DNA of 64,000 bases. Source: Stanieria sp. NIES-3757. GTDB taxonomy: Bacteria; Cyanobacteriota; Cyanobacteriia; Cyanobacteriales; Xenococcaceae. Positions 33,716 to 43,254 of this stretch are shown here, one piece after another (the first letter of the stretch is position 1; each line of letters starts with the position of its first letter). The notes under the pieces were generated by a model. The model was not told where the DNA came from and did not search any database. It saw nothing but the letters and a program-made list of their open reading frames with translations. Location: positions 2,728,001-2,792,000 of the forward strand of contig AP017375.1 in assembly GCA_002355455.1 (NCBI GenBank). Direction: 5' to 3'. The position numbers were made by a program, and so were the translations under genes.

Positions 33716-35404
33716 ATGGAATCAACTAAATTAATTAATAAGATTCTGTTTAGTTCAATAGCTTTCGGAGTCAGTTTTGGCGTTGGAATGCTTGTTAATG
33801 ACAAAGATATTAAAAAATCTTTAATCACAGGCGGATTAGCTGGTACTGCTGGTTTAACAGGAATATTAGTTAGTAACAAAAAAAGAACAGAACAAGATAA
33901 TTTATTTTCAACTTCATCAGAAGAACAAGTTAAAGAACTTCAGTTTCAAGAAAATCAATTACAGCTTTCTATTTCTGAACAAACTAACAGAATGCAAGAA
34001 GTAGAAGCAAACATTAACTCTCTACAGACAGAACACGATCAACTTCTCAGTATTATTGCCGATTTAAATAGTCAAAAACAGCAATTAGAAACAGAAGTCA
34101 ATTATTGGCAAACTCAACTTCAAGACATAAAACCACAAAAACAACAATTAGAATTAGAGAATCAAAATTTACAAGCTCAAATTCAACAACTACAAGAACA
34201 ACAAGAACAATTAAATCAAACTCTTGCATCTCTACAATCAGAAAAACAAGAATTAGAAGTTAGTCTTGCTACTCAATATTCTCAATTAGAACAATTTACC
34301 TCTCAATTATCTCAAGCTCAACAGCAACAACAAGAACTGAATCAATCTATAAATGAGCTTGAAAATCAAAAACAACAATTAGAATTAGAGAATCAAAATT
34401 TACAATCTTCAATTAAATCGCAGGAACAGCTAGAACCTATTTTTACTTCTACAAAAATAGATATAGAAAATTATATAGAAGATGAAGAGCAATCGGAACC
34501 AGAAGTCAACGAAATTGTTGAGCTTGCATCAATATCTTTCTCTGATGAATTAACAAATACACAAGAATTTTTTGATTTATCAACTCAATTAGATGTTACC
34601 AACCCAATTATTAGTGAAGAAACTGATTTAGAAGAAGAAAATTTAACCTCTTTGATGTCGGAAACTGAAGCTGATAGCAGTGATGAGTTATTTGAAGCGC
34701 ATGATTTATCAGACTCAGGTTTAGAAGCTTTGATGTCGGAAACTGAAGCTGATAGCAGTGATGAGTTATTTGAAGCGCATGATTTATCAGACTCAGGTTT
34801 AGAAGCTTTGATGTCGGAAACTGAAACTGATAGCAGTGATGAGTTATTTGAAGCGCATGATTTATCAGACTCAGGTTTAGAAGCTTTGATGTCGGAAACT
34901 GAAACTGATAGTAGTGATGAGTTATTTGAAGCGCATGATTTATCAGACTCAGGTTTAGAAGCTTTGATGTCGGAAACTGAAACTGATAGTAGTGATGAGT
35001 TATTTGAAGAGTATGATTTATCAGACTCAGGTTTAGAAGCTTTGATGTTAGAAGCTGAAGCTCAAAACAGTGATGACTTTTTTGGAGAAGAAGACGACTT
35101 AACAGTTTTAATGCCTCAATCAGAAAGCGATCCTGAGCAATTATTTGAAGAGCATGATTTATCAGACTTAGATGCTTTGATGTTAAAAGCTGAAACTGAC
35201 AGTAGTGATGAAATTGCTTTCAACGAGCTTGATCGAATGGAAGAAAAATTGGAGCAATTAGATAACTTAGTTGATTCTGCTACCAAAGCATCTTTTGAAG
35301 AATTCAAAGATTTATTAGAATCGACACAAGAAGATGAAATATCTTTAACGGAAGATGAATTAGATTTAGATGATTGGGAAATAAGTAAAATTACCAATTC
35401 CTAA
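33716..35404 (+). CDS. Membrane-anchored coiled-coil protein with acidic tandem repeats
   Basis: A 562-residue protein in three parts. Residues 1-55 hold two hydrophobic segments (LFSSIAFGVSFGVGMLV and a Gly/Thr-rich GGLAGTAGLTGILVS), probably a membrane hairpin. Residues about 70-240 are a Gln/Glu-rich coiled coil with heptads. The rest is strongly acidic and includes five 26-residue units beginning LMSETE and ending SGLEA, then degenerate units. No enzyme domain is present. It could be a membrane-tethered scaffold, but the family is not recognised. There is no clear Shine-Dalgarno sequence. Confidence 0.75.
   Translation: MESTKLINKILFSSIAFGVSFGVGMLVNDKDIKKSLITGGLAGTAGLTGILVSNKKRTEQDNLFSTSSEEQVKELQFQENQLQLSISEQTNRMQEVEANINSLQTEHDQLLSIIADLNSQKQQLETEVNYWQTQLQDIKPQKQQLELENQNLQAQIQQLQEQQEQLNQTLASLQSEKQELEVSLATQYSQLEQFTSQLSQAQQQQQELNQSINELENQKQQLELENQNLQSSIKSQEQLEPIFTSTKIDIENYIEDEEQSEPEVNEIVELASISFSDELTNTQEFFDLSTQLDVTNPIISEETDLEEENLTSLMSETEADSSDELFEAHDLSDSGLEALMSETEADSSDELFEAHDLSDSGLEALMSETETDSSDELFEAHDLSDSGLEALMSETETDSSDELFEAHDLSDSGLEALMSETETDSSDELFEEYDLSDSGLEALMLEAEAQNSDDFFGEEDDLTVLMPQSESDPEQLFEEHDLSDLDALMLKAETDSSDEIAFNELDRMEEKLEQLDNLVDSATKASFEEFKDLLESTQEDEISLTEDELDLDDWEISKITNS
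34652..35041 (+). repeat. Five tandem 78-bp coding repeats
   Basis: Five head-to-tail 78-bp units: 34652-34729, 34730-34807, 34808-34885, 34886-34963 and 34964-35041. Units 1 and 2 are identical. Unit 3 differs at one base, unit 4 at two and unit 5 at about four, in a nested order. Shorter degenerate relatives continue to about 35220. All keep the reading frame. Confidence 0.93.
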
Positions 35405-35772
35405 GCGTAACAGGATCGGGAAATTGATATTTTTGTCAGCATACGTATCTATTTATGGACAAAAAATCAATTTACCTAACACATTATAATTGTATTTTTT
35501 ATTTTGGTGTTGAGCTATACAAGACCTTTTTTGGGTTACTACACTCGACACCAATTTTTAATATTGGAAGAAATTTACAGCTAATCTTTTATAGAACCCA
35601 TTTGGTATCTTTTTTATTGAAAATAGACTATTCAGAAAGCGCGAACATTAAGCAACTTAACTTCAAAGTAGGTGTTTCAGAAATATTGATTGACATAATG
35701 GCTATACCGAGAAAGATTAAAGCTTGTGGTTACAGTCAGAGATCTCAAATGGGTTCGATAAGATTCAATAAG
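35405..35772. other. Intergenic gap, no gene supported
   Basis: This 368-bp AT-rich gap lies between the coiled-coil gene and the thrC 3' end. An open frame of 116 codons (35455-35805) runs through it and into thrC on the opposite strand. It has no recognisable domain, an erratic composition and no ribosome-binding site. I see no hairpin or RNA gene of note. Confidence 0.5.
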
Positions 35773-36888
35773 CTAAAAACCCATTTCATTAGCTACTGTA
35801 GTTAAATCAGCTTTGATTTTCTGCTTGATTGAGTTGCTACTATACTCAATGGCGTTACTAGGATCTTTAAGTCCATTTCCGGTTAGCACACAAACTACAG
35901 TTGCTTGATTTGGAACGTATTCTTTTTGTTTTAATAATCCGGCAACAGAAGCAGCACTAGCAGGTTCACAAAAAATTCCTTCTTGAGAGGCTAAGAAGCG
36001 ATAAGCATCAAGTATTTCTTGATCGGTAACTGGATGAAATTCGCCTTGACTGTGTTGTTGAACAGCGATCGCTTTTTCCCAATTAGCAGGATTTCCAATC
36101 CTAATTGCTGTAGCAAGAGTCTCTGGATTGGGGATCGGTTTACCGGCAATAAAAGGGGCTGCACCTGCTGCTTGAAAACCCATCATTTTTGGTAAGTGAT
36201 CGCATTTACCTTGTTGATGATATTCAGTAAAACCCATCCAATAGGCTGTGATGTTACCAGCATTTCCCACGGGAATACAGAGCCAATCAGGAGCATCACC
36301 TAGAACATCGACAATTTCAAAAGCAGCAGTCTTTTGTCCTTGAAGACGATAAGGGTTGACTGAATTAACTAGAGTAACAGGATAATTTTCCGACATTTCC
36401 CGTACTATAGTTAAAGCATCATCAAAATTCCCCTCAATCGCAATTACTTCTGCACCATAAAGTAAAGCTTGTGCTAATTTACCTAAAGCTACATAACCGT
36501 CAGGAATAACGACGAAAGCTCGCATCCCTGCACGACGAGCATAAGCTGCTGCTGCTGCTGAGGTATTTCCTGTACTAGCACAAATGACAGCTTTTGCCCC
36601 TGCTTCTTTGGCTTTGGTAATCGCCATAGTCATACCCCGATCTTTAAAGCTACCAGTCGGATTGAGACCATCATATTTTACATATACTTGGACTCCTCGA
36701 CCAATGGCTTGAGAGAGCGCAGGCGCAGGAATTAGAGGTGTATTACCCTCCAGTAAAGTAACTACAGGAGTAGTATCACTTACTGGTAAGTAGGGACGAT
36801 AAGCTTCAATTAAACCAGGCCAGTTAGTTGAATACCTGGTCATACTATGCATTTCAGATAAATCAGCAGCAGAAATACTCACAGTCAC
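35773..36888 (-). CDS. thrC: Threonine synthase
   Basis: A 371-residue pyridoxal-phosphate threonine synthase, converting O-phosphohomoserine to threonine. The PLP lysine is Lys82 in [11 protein letters not shown]. The phosphate-binding Gly/Ser loop [15 protein letters not shown] and the C-terminal [12 protein letters not shown] are conserved. The 36-kDa size matches the short cyanobacterial class rather than the plant SAM-regulated form with its long N-terminal extension. It lies 50 bp downstream of the crhR stop, the two pointing the same way. Confidence 0.95.
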   Translation of the reverse strand: MTVSISAADLSEMHSMTRYSTNWPGLIEAYRPYLPVSDTTPVVTLLEGNTPLIPAPALSQAIGRGVQVYVKYDGLNPTGSFKDRGMTMAITKAKEAGAKAVICASTGNTSAAAAAYARRAGMRAFVVIPDGYVALGKLAQALLYGAEVIAIEGNFDDALTIVREMSENYPVTLVNSVNPYRLQGQKTAAFEIVDVLGDAPDWLCIPVGNAGNITAYWMGFTEYHQQGKCDHLPKMMGFQAAGAAPFIAGKPIPNPETLATAIRIGNPANWEKAIAVQQHSQGEFHPVTDQEILDAYRFLASQEGIFCEPASAASVAGLLKQKEYVPNQATVVCVLTGNGLKDPSNAIEYSSNSIKQKIKADLTTVANEMGF

Positions 36889-36938
36889 AAGCGATTAATC
36901 AATTATGGTTTGTTAGTCTTTACAGTTATCAGCTTATT

Positions 36939-38396
36939 TTACTGTTCGCTAATAACAACTTCAGACCTTATTTTACCTTGTGACCTGTTTTCAGTCACTG
37001 ACTTAGATTTATAACCATCTTTACGATTACTGCGGTTGTTTTTGCGTTTGATGAGTGGTTTAGATACACCAGATTGAGGAACTTCCCAATCAGTCTTCAT
37101 CCATGGAGGACAATTTTGGTCATAAACCATTTGTAAAGCAGCAGCAGCGATCGCTAGAGGATCGTATTGATCACTCAATTCCCTTACCAACGGCAAAAAG
37201 GATGCCATTCTTTCGCCTGATAAAGTTTCTTGTACCTGAGCCTGGAGTTTAGCAAGTCGTTTAGCTTCTACCTCGGTACGGCTAGGAATCTGGTTAATTT
37301 CTAATCTTTGGCGGAGACGATGCTCAATTTGTTTTAAAGTACGGCGATCAATTGGTTGGACTAAAGCGATCGCGGTACCGTTTTTACCAGCACGACCAGT
37401 ACGACCGATCCGATGAATGTAGGTTTCAGCATTATCTGGTAAGTCGTAATTGATTACGTGAGTTAAGTTTTCTACATCTAAACCCCGAGCAGCAATATCT
37501 GTCGCTACTATCATTCTGATTTTTCCGTGTCGAAAACGTTGAACCAAACGTTCTCTTTGAATTTGACTCAAATCACCGTGGTATTCATCCACACTGTGAC
37601 CTGCCTCTTGTAGTTTGTTGGTTAATTCGCTGGCAGTTTTTTTAGTCCGTACAAAAATAATTGCTGAGTCGATTTCTTCTATTTCTAAAATCGGTTGTAA
37701 AGCTTGGTTTTTGTGCCAACCACGAGGAACCATGTAGGCTTGTTGGTTAATTCTTGCAGGAGCAGCTTTAGGCTGTTCAACATTTACCATGATTGGTGAT
37801 TTGAGAAATTGCTGAATCAACTCTTTGATTTCTCGAGGCATGGTTGCTGAGAAACAAGCTGTTTGTCTTTGTTTTGAAGCTTGTTGCAAGATTTTTTTGA
37901 CATCATCGATAAAACCCATGCTCAACATTTCATCGGATTCATCGAGTACAGCTAAACGAACTTGATCCAAACTTAATTCTTTTCTTTCGAGTAAATCAAT
38001 GATTCTTCCTGGAGTACCGACTACAACCTGCACTCCTTTTCTTAAACTGCGAATTTGTCGCTCGATTGATTGACCACCATAAACAGTAAGAACGTACATT
38101 CTGCGATTACTAGCAAAATCACTAATTGCTTGTCCCACTTGTTGAGCTAATTCTCTAGTGGGTGTCAGAATTAGACCTTGAACTGCTTTATTGCGACTAT
38201 CAATCAAATCCAACATTGGCAGTGAAAACGCTGCTGTCTTACCTGTACCAGTTTGAGATTGACCAACTAAATCGCGACCTTCTAATAAAGAAGGAATTGC
38301 TTGTTGTTGTATTTGAGTCGGTTCAACAAAACCAAGTTCTTCTAATTGTTGTACACAAATATCTGATAATCCTAAGCTTTTGAAAGTAACAGTCAT
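36939..38396 (-). CDS. crhR: DEAD-box RNA helicase CrhR-like, with DESD motif
   Basis: A 485-residue RNA helicase closely resembling Synechocystis CrhR, the cold- and redox-responsive helicase that unwinds and anneals RNA. Visible: Q motif (FVEPTQIQQQAI), motif I SQTGTGKT, PTRELA, TPGR, motif II, SAT, ARGLD and HRIGRTGRAG, then a CrhR-type extension (LSGERMASFLPLVRELSDQYDPLAIAAAAL) and a basic tail. Motif II reads DESD (Asp152-Glu-Ser154-Asp) instead of DEAD. rimO is directly upstream on the same strand with a 140-bp gap. The order matches the slr0082-slr0083 operon. Confidence 0.93.
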   Translation of the reverse strand: MTVTFKSLGLSDICVQQLEELGFVEPTQIQQQAIPSLLEGRDLVGQSQTGTGKTAAFSLPMLDLIDSRNKAVQGLILTPTRELAQQVGQAISDFASNRRMYVLTVYGGQSIERQIRSLRKGVQVVVGTPGRIIDLLERKELSLDQVRLAVLDESDEMLSMGFIDDVKKILQQASKQRQTACFSATMPREIKELIQQFLKSPIMVNVEQPKAAPARINQQAYMVPRGWHKNQALQPILEIEEIDSAIIFVRTKKTASELTNKLQEAGHSVDEYHGDLSQIQRERLVQRFRHGKIRMIVATDIAARGLDVENLTHVINYDLPDNAETYIHRIGRTGRAGKNGTAIALVQPIDRRTLKQIEHRLRQRLEINQIPSRTEVEAKRLAKLQAQVQETLSGERMASFLPLVRELSDQYDPLAIAAAALQMVYDQNCPPWMKTDWEVPQSGVSKPLIKRKNNRSNRKDGYKSKSVTENRSQGKIRSEVVISEQ

Positions 38397-38536
38397 AATT
38401 AATTTTTTGGTTTTTGATTTAGATTTTAGGTTTGGTATAAAAAACTTTACATTGGTCAGAAAATTGACGAGATTGATTGCTTAGTTCGTCCAATTTTCAT
38501 TTACTAGCGGTCTTAACTTAAACATTTGCCAAATAG

Positions 38537-39850
38537 CTAGACAATTTCTCCATAAAGGTCGTATATGTCTGCTGCTGTAATTTCAACGGAGACAATCGAG
38601 CCAAGAGAGGCTTCCCCACGAACGTACGCTAAGCCATCTACCTCAGGTGCAAATCTGGCTGAACGACCAATCAATTCTCCTGTATTAGGATTTTCTTGTT
38701 CGATTAAGACATCAACTGTTTTACCAACACAAGCTCGATTTTTTTGTGCAGCAATAGGCTGTTGAATCTGCATCAGTGTTTCTCGACGAGCTTCCATTAC
38801 TTCTTGTGAAATTTGCTCGCTCATTGTGTAGGCTGAGGTTCCTTCTTCAGCAGAAAAAGTAAATACACCCACATGATCGAATTGATGACGTTGGACAAAT
38901 TGCACTAAATGTTGAAAATGTTCTTCTGTTTCTCCAGGAAAACCAACGATAAAAGTTGTTCGTAAAATTGCCTCTGGTAATTCCGTTTTAATCCGTTCAA
39001 TGATGGCATCATTCACCCTTCCTTGCCAAGGGCGATTCATTGCCTTAAGTATTGCTGGATGAGAATGCTGTAAGGGTAAATCTAAATAAGGCAGAACGTT
39101 AGGGGTGTCTCTGATTGCTGCAATTACTTGAGGAGTTAATCCTGTCGGATAGGCGTAATGAATTCTAATCCAAGGTACATCTACCTTGCCTAATTCTCTC
39201 AACAAATCGGCTAGTCTGGGTTCTCCATATAAATCTAACCCATAGTTAGTTGTGATTTGAGAGATGAGAATGATTTCTTGTACTCCTTCGGCTGCCAGTT
39301 GTCTGGCTTCGGCAACAATTGATTCTATTGAGCGCGATCGCTGATCCCCTCTCAGATGAGGAATAATACAAAAAGCACAACGATAGTCACATCCTTCAGC
39401 TACTCTTAAATAAGCTACACCTTCAGTCGTTGTCCGATACCGAGGTACAGTTTCATCCGCAATATAAGTAGGTTCTGTAGATATTTCTTTAACTTTTTCT
39501 CCTATTTCTACTCGCTCAACAACATTAACTATTTTGTGGTAGTCTCCGCTGCCCACGACTGCTACTGTTTCTGGCAATTCTTCTAGCAGTTGCTCTTGGA
39601 AATGTTGAGCCATGCAGCCCGTTACTATAATTTTTTTATTGGCTTCCGCTAATTCTACTAAAGTACGAACTGATTCTTCTCTAGCTGCTTGAATAAAACT
39701 GCAAGTATTAACTATAACATAATCAGCTAATTCTTCATTAGAATCAACTTGATAACCAGCCTGAGCTAGTAAGCCTAACATGTGTTCTGAATCAACGCGA
39801 TTTTTTTCACATCCTAGATGGGAAATCGCAATAATTGGCTTATCTGCCAT
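38537..39850 (-). CDS. rimO: Ribosomal protein S12 methylthiotransferase RimO
   Basis: A 437-residue radical-SAM enzyme that methylthiolates an Asp of ribosomal protein S12. It has the three-domain layout: an MTTase N-terminal domain with cysteines in [12 protein letters not shown] (Cys14), NTCSF and TGCMAQ; a radical SAM core with CDYRCAFC binding one iron-sulphur cluster; and a C-terminal TRAM domain (about 370-435). The SEHMLGLL motif separates RimO from MiaB. It probably shares a transcript with crhR downstream. Confidence 0.96.
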   Translation of the reverse strand: MADKPIIAISHLGCEKNRVDSEHMLGLLAQAGYQVDSNEELADYVIVNTCSFIQAAREESVRTLVELAEANKKIIVTGCMAQHFQEQLLEELPETVAVVGSGDYHKIVNVVERVEIGEKVKEISTEPTYIADETVPRYRTTTEGVAYLRVAEGCDYRCAFCIIPHLRGDQRSRSIESIVAEARQLAAEGVQEIILISQITTNYGLDLYGEPRLADLLRELGKVDVPWIRIHYAYPTGLTPQVIAAIRDTPNVLPYLDLPLQHSHPAILKAMNRPWQGRVNDAIIERIKTELPEAILRTTFIVGFPGETEEHFQHLVQFVQRHQFDHVGVFTFSAEEGTSAYTMSEQISQEVMEARRETLMQIQQPIAAQKNRACVGKTVDVLIEQENPNTGELIGRSARFAPEVDGLAYVRGEASLGSIVSVEITAADIYDLYGEIV

Positions 39851-39965
39851 ATATTATTCGGAATAACTTGAGTATACAAATGACTAGGATTATATGTGAG
39901 GTCAGATCCAATATCTCTCTTGTGATTGGAGCGTCTCTATGAAAGCTGATCGCCTCCCTAGTTTG

Positions 39966-40009
39966 ACGGTGAGATATGCCGAGGTCTTCTCGGCATATAG
40001 AATCGCCGT
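39966..40009. ncRNA. Structured RNA/DNA hairpin of unknown function
   Basis: In the 595-bp gap between the divergent rimO and btpA genes, ATATGCCGAG (39974-39983) pairs perfectly with CTCGGCATAT (39989-39998) around the loop GTCTT. Outside, ACGGTGA (39966-39972) pairs with TCGCCGT (40003-40009) with one G-U pair across a small internal loop. Together this makes a 17-bp two-part stem. It is far more GC-rich than its surroundings and is not followed by a T-run, so a terminator is unlikely. It could be a small RNA, a leader structure or a dispersed repeat. Nothing else stands out in the gap. Confidence 0.45.
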
Positions 40010-40445
40010 GTTGACTCGATAGTTATCTGCAAGAATAGCAAAAGATATCGCCTCTGACTAACCTTTTGGTTATAAGGTTTTAACTATTGTAATTATAAAC
40101 CTATTGTTAAGACATATTAACATGGTTTTGACAAAAAACTTATTTTTTAGATCTGAGAGTTAGAAAAAAATTATTATCTATAGTTCAATCAAAGCAATTT
40201 CGGTGCAGCAAAAGTAAATTTGTAAAAGGTTTGCAATCTGCTTCGTAATAACAATTACGCGATCGCTTCAAATAATTTAGTACCTTTTTACTATAAATTA
40301 GCCTATTTTTGATCATCTTTAGCAAGAGGAAATAATAATTCAATCCCTATTTAGATAAAATTTTCTAGTGCTTCCATTAGTCTGAGATAATAATAGATTT
40401 TGAAGAGATGACATAAAATGCTGTCTTTGCCTAAGGAAAATCTAA

Positions 40446-41294
40446 GTGGACTTAAAACAAATTTTTAAAACAACTAATCCAATTATTGGTGTAGTTCATC
40501 TATTACCCTTGCCTACTTCCCCACGTTGGGGAGGAAATTTAAAAGCGGTCATATCACGAGCAGAACAAGAAGCTACAGCTTTAGCAGCAGGAGGAGTTGA
40601 CGGCATTATCGTCGAAAACTTTTTTGATGCCCCTTTTCCGAAAGAAAGTGTCGATCCCGCCATAATTAGTGCGATGACCATAATTGTTGATCGGCTCAAA
40701 AATATGGTGATGCTGCCTATTGGTATCAATATACTACGAAATGATAGTCATAGTGCGATGGCGGTAGCTGCTTGTGTTGAAGCAGAGTTTATTCGGGTCA
40801 ATGTTTTGACTGGGGTAATGGCAACCGATCAAGGTTTGATCGAAGGACAAGCTCATCAATTATTACGCTATCGCAGAGAATTAGGTGCTACAGTCGGAAT
40901 TTTGGCAGATGTGTTAGTTAAACACGCTCGTCCTTTGGGAACACCTAATTTAACGACTGCTGTACAAGATACGATTGAACGAGGTTTAGCTGATGGGGTT
41001 ATACTTTCTGGTTGGGCAACAGGAAGTCCTCCTAGTCTTGAAGATCTAGAATTAGCTTCAGCAGCAGCAGGAGATACCCCTGTTTTTATAGGTAGTGGTG
41101 CTAATTGGGAAAATATTAGCAGACTAATGCAAGCTGCGGATGGTGTGATCGTAGCTAGTTCTCTCAAACGTAAAGGTAAAATCACCGAAACTATTGATCC
41201 CCTTAGAGTGGCTCAATTTGTAGAAGCAGCTAGAGAAACTGTTAAAGAAAAAGAGAAACAAAAATCAGTTTCCTCAGTCAAACTAGCTAAATAA
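40446..41294 (+). CDS. btpA: BtpA/SgcQ family photosystem I biogenesis protein
   Basis: A 282-residue BtpA family TIM-barrel protein. In Synechocystis BtpA is a thylakoid-associated protein needed for stable photosystem I. Conserved features include VVHLLPLPTSPRWGG, GGVDGIIVENFFDAPF and ILSGWATGSPPSLEDL, with a phosphate-binding-like FIGSGANWENI. The start is a GTG at 40446, giving MDLKQIFKTTNPIIGVVHL. No better ATG is present. The basic C-terminal tail (KEKEKQKSVSSVKLAK) is extra to the barrel. Confidence 0.93.
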   Translation: MDLKQIFKTTNPIIGVVHLLPLPTSPRWGGNLKAVISRAEQEATALAAGGVDGIIVENFFDAPFPKESVDPAIISAMTIIVDRLKNMVMLPIGINILRNDSHSAMAVAACVEAEFIRVNVLTGVMATDQGLIEGQAHQLLRYRRELGATVGILADVLVKHARPLGTPNLTTAVQDTIERGLADGVILSGWATGSPPSLEDLELASAAAGDTPVFIGSGANWENISRLMQAADGVIVASSLKRKGKITETIDPLRVAQFVEAARETVKEKEKQKSVSSVKLAK

Positions 41295-41357
41295 GGCTAC
41301 AATCAAAGTCAATTCAAAAATTCTTTATTGTTGTCGCATTCAGTATCGATTATTACT

Positions 41358-42341
41358 ATGCGCCGTCGACGTTCTCTTCCTTGGATTTATCGTTGGTCTC
41401 GACCTTTAATAGGCGCGATCGCTATCACTGGAGCCATTCTTACTGCTTATCTCACTGTTACTAAACTAACTGGAGGGGAGGTAGTTTGTTCGGCAGAGGC
41501 AACTGCTGCCACCGGTAGTTGTAGTGATGTTCTTAATAGTCCCTATGCTACTATTTTTGGCTTACCATTAACTTTGTTTGGTTTTTTAGCTTATATTAGC
41601 ATGGCAATTTTTGCTCTTAGCCCTCTGATAATTAAACTAGATGGGAATAAAGCACTCAAACGAAATCTAGAGAATTGGACTTGGTTGCTACTATTAGCTG
41701 GTGGGACAGCTATGGCAGCTTTTAGCAGTTATTTAATGTATGTACTATTTTTCAAACTGCAAGCTGTTTGTTACTACTGTATTGGCTCTGCTTTATTTTC
41801 TTGGACTTTATTGACTTTAGCTATTATGGGACGAGAGTGGGAAGATATTGGTCAAATTTTCTTTACAATTGTGATCGTGGCAATGTTGACTCTCGTAGGT
41901 GCTTTGGGAGTTTATGCGAATGTTGATAATCCGATAGGAGAGACACCCGATCAAGATGGATTAATTGTAATTCCACAAGCTCAAACTTCACCAGAACCAC
42001 CAATAGGCTGGGAAATTACCACAACATCGGGAGAAGCAGAAATTGCTTTAGCAAAACATTTAACTGCAATAGGCATAAAAAATTATGGTGCTTTTTGGTG
42101 TCCTCATTGCTATGAACAGAAACAATTATTAGGGAAAGAAGCTTTTCAAGAAATTAATTATATTGAGTGTGACCCCCAAGGAAAAAATCCTCAAAGAGAA
42201 GCTTGTGTAGCAGCAGGAATCAAATCTTTTCCAACCTGGGAAATTAAAGGAAAATTTTATCCAGGAGTACAAACTCCTCAACAATTAGCAGAATTATCTG
42301 AATACAAAGGTTCAATGGATTTTAAGTATAAACTTCCTTAA
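41358..42341 (+). CDS. Vitamin K epoxide reductase fused to thioredoxin-like domain
   Basis: A 327-residue disulfide-forming enzyme when started at the ATG at 41358 (MRRRRSLPWI); a TTG at 41328 is an alternative. It has a VKOR domain of about five helices (about 18-185) with a loop pair Cys44/Cys55 and the redox-active CYYC (Cys138/Cys141), then a linker and a thioredoxin-like domain with WCPHC (Cys248/Cys251). In cyanobacteria such fusions oxidise thiols of exported or luminal proteins using quinone. It lies close downstream of btpA. Confidence 0.94.
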   Translation: MRRRRSLPWIYRWSRPLIGAIAITGAILTAYLTVTKLTGGEVVCSAEATAATGSCSDVLNSPYATIFGLPLTLFGFLAYISMAIFALSPLIIKLDGNKALKRNLENWTWLLLLAGGTAMAAFSSYLMYVLFFKLQAVCYYCIGSALFSWTLLTLAIMGREWEDIGQIFFTIVIVAMLTLVGALGVYANVDNPIGETPDQDGLIVIPQAQTSPEPPIGWEITTTSGEAEIALAKHLTAIGIKNYGAFWCPHCYEQKQLLGKEAFQEINYIECDPQGKNPQREACVAAGIKSFPTWEIKGKFYPGVQTPQQLAELSEYKGSMDFKYKLP

Positions 42342-42454
42342 ACACTTGTCCTAAAAACTAGCTAGGCTTTAATGAAACTCGCGATCAAGCTAGGCTAAAT
42401 TTAAACGTATTTCCATAATTAAGCTTCAAGACCTATACTAAATAATTATTTCAA

Positions 42455-42498
42455 AGACGTTCTGCCCAAGGGTTATTTACTGAGAACGTCTATTTTTT
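42455..42498 (+). terminator. Terminator or small-RNA 3' end after VKOR gene
   Basis: AGACGTTCT (42455-42463) and AGAACGTCT (42483-42491) form a perfect 9-bp stem, with CCC/GGG able to form a small inner hairpin, followed by ATTTTTT. The form is that of an intrinsic terminator, about 110 bases after the VKOR stop. TATACT at 42434-42439 could be a -10 box for a short RNA ending here, but no good -35 is seen. The rest of the 384-bp gap holds nothing I recognise. Confidence 0.6.
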
Positions 42499-42725
42499 GT
42501 CTAATCATAATTATCGCCAGCGGAATAACTAAACAAAATTATGTAATTGATTTCAAGCGTTTAATATCGTTAAAAGACGTTGTTTGTAATTTAATCTATT
42601 CGAGACTTACTATGAATTATTCATTCCCTTCGATAGATTTTCAAGACTTCAGTTCAGAACTAAAAATAAGCTTAGAGTGACAAAAGTTTGATTTAAGTGC
42701 GTAGCTTTTGACCACAAGAAAATAT

Positions 42726-43163
42726 ATGAATGACCCTAATGATTATTCACAATCAACAAACCATAATCAAATATCAGCTAAGGTAGAACAAATTTTAGAA
42801 CAGCGAGTCAAACAGCTAAAAACTCAAGCTTATCAAGTAGAAGTCTTAAAAATTTATCAGGATTTATTACAAGTTATCTGGAATAGAATTTTACCTACTG
42901 TAGGACAAGTAACGATAATGACTATTATGGAAAGAGCTTTGGTTTTGACTAAAGAAAAGTATTTTTTGATTAGTTATCTCCATATAACTCCTCAAGGCAT
43001 TTCTTTTGAAGAATTATTTTTAATATTAGAACAAGAAGAAGGATTAAAAATACAAGAAGCTCTCAAACAATTAGTTGTTAATGTTTTTGATATTTTAACA
43101 TTGTTAACTGGAGATATTTTAAGCCAACAACTTTTGGTTGAACTTGAAAATAGAAAAAATTGA
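42726..43163 (+). CDS. Conserved helical protein, unknown function
   Basis: A 145-residue helical protein when started at the ATG at 42726 (MNDPNDYSQSTNHNQI); an in-frame TTG lies at 42708. It is rich in Gln, Leu and Glu, with amphipathic helices around residues 15-75 and 80-125 and the motif FEELFLILEQEEGLKIQEALKQL. No signal, membrane segment or catalytic motif is present. The family is not recognised. The TauE/SafE gene follows about 90 bp downstream on the same strand. Confidence 0.6.
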   Translation: MNDPNDYSQSTNHNQISAKVEQILEQRVKQLKTQAYQVEVLKIYQDLLQVIWNRILPTVGQVTIMTIMERALVLTKEKYFLISYLHITPQGISFEELFLILEQEEGLKIQEALKQLVVNVFDILTLLTGDILSQQLLVELENRKN

Positions 43164-43254
43164 TCATTTTTGTAATCAAAACTTATCAGTACGTTTTAAT
43201 ATACCAGATATGCTCTGAGCTAAGCAAAATTCAAAATTGATTTTTAACAAACAA

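Noticed and set aside
35455-35805. A 116-codon open frame between the coiled-coil gene and thrC.
   Set aside because: It runs into the thrC coding strand in reverse, has no ribosome-binding site or domain, and its residue mix looks like translated non-coding AT-rich DNA.
40868-41185. A 105-codon minus-strand frame within btpA.
   Set aside because: It lies wholly inside a well-supported gene and shows only shadow composition.
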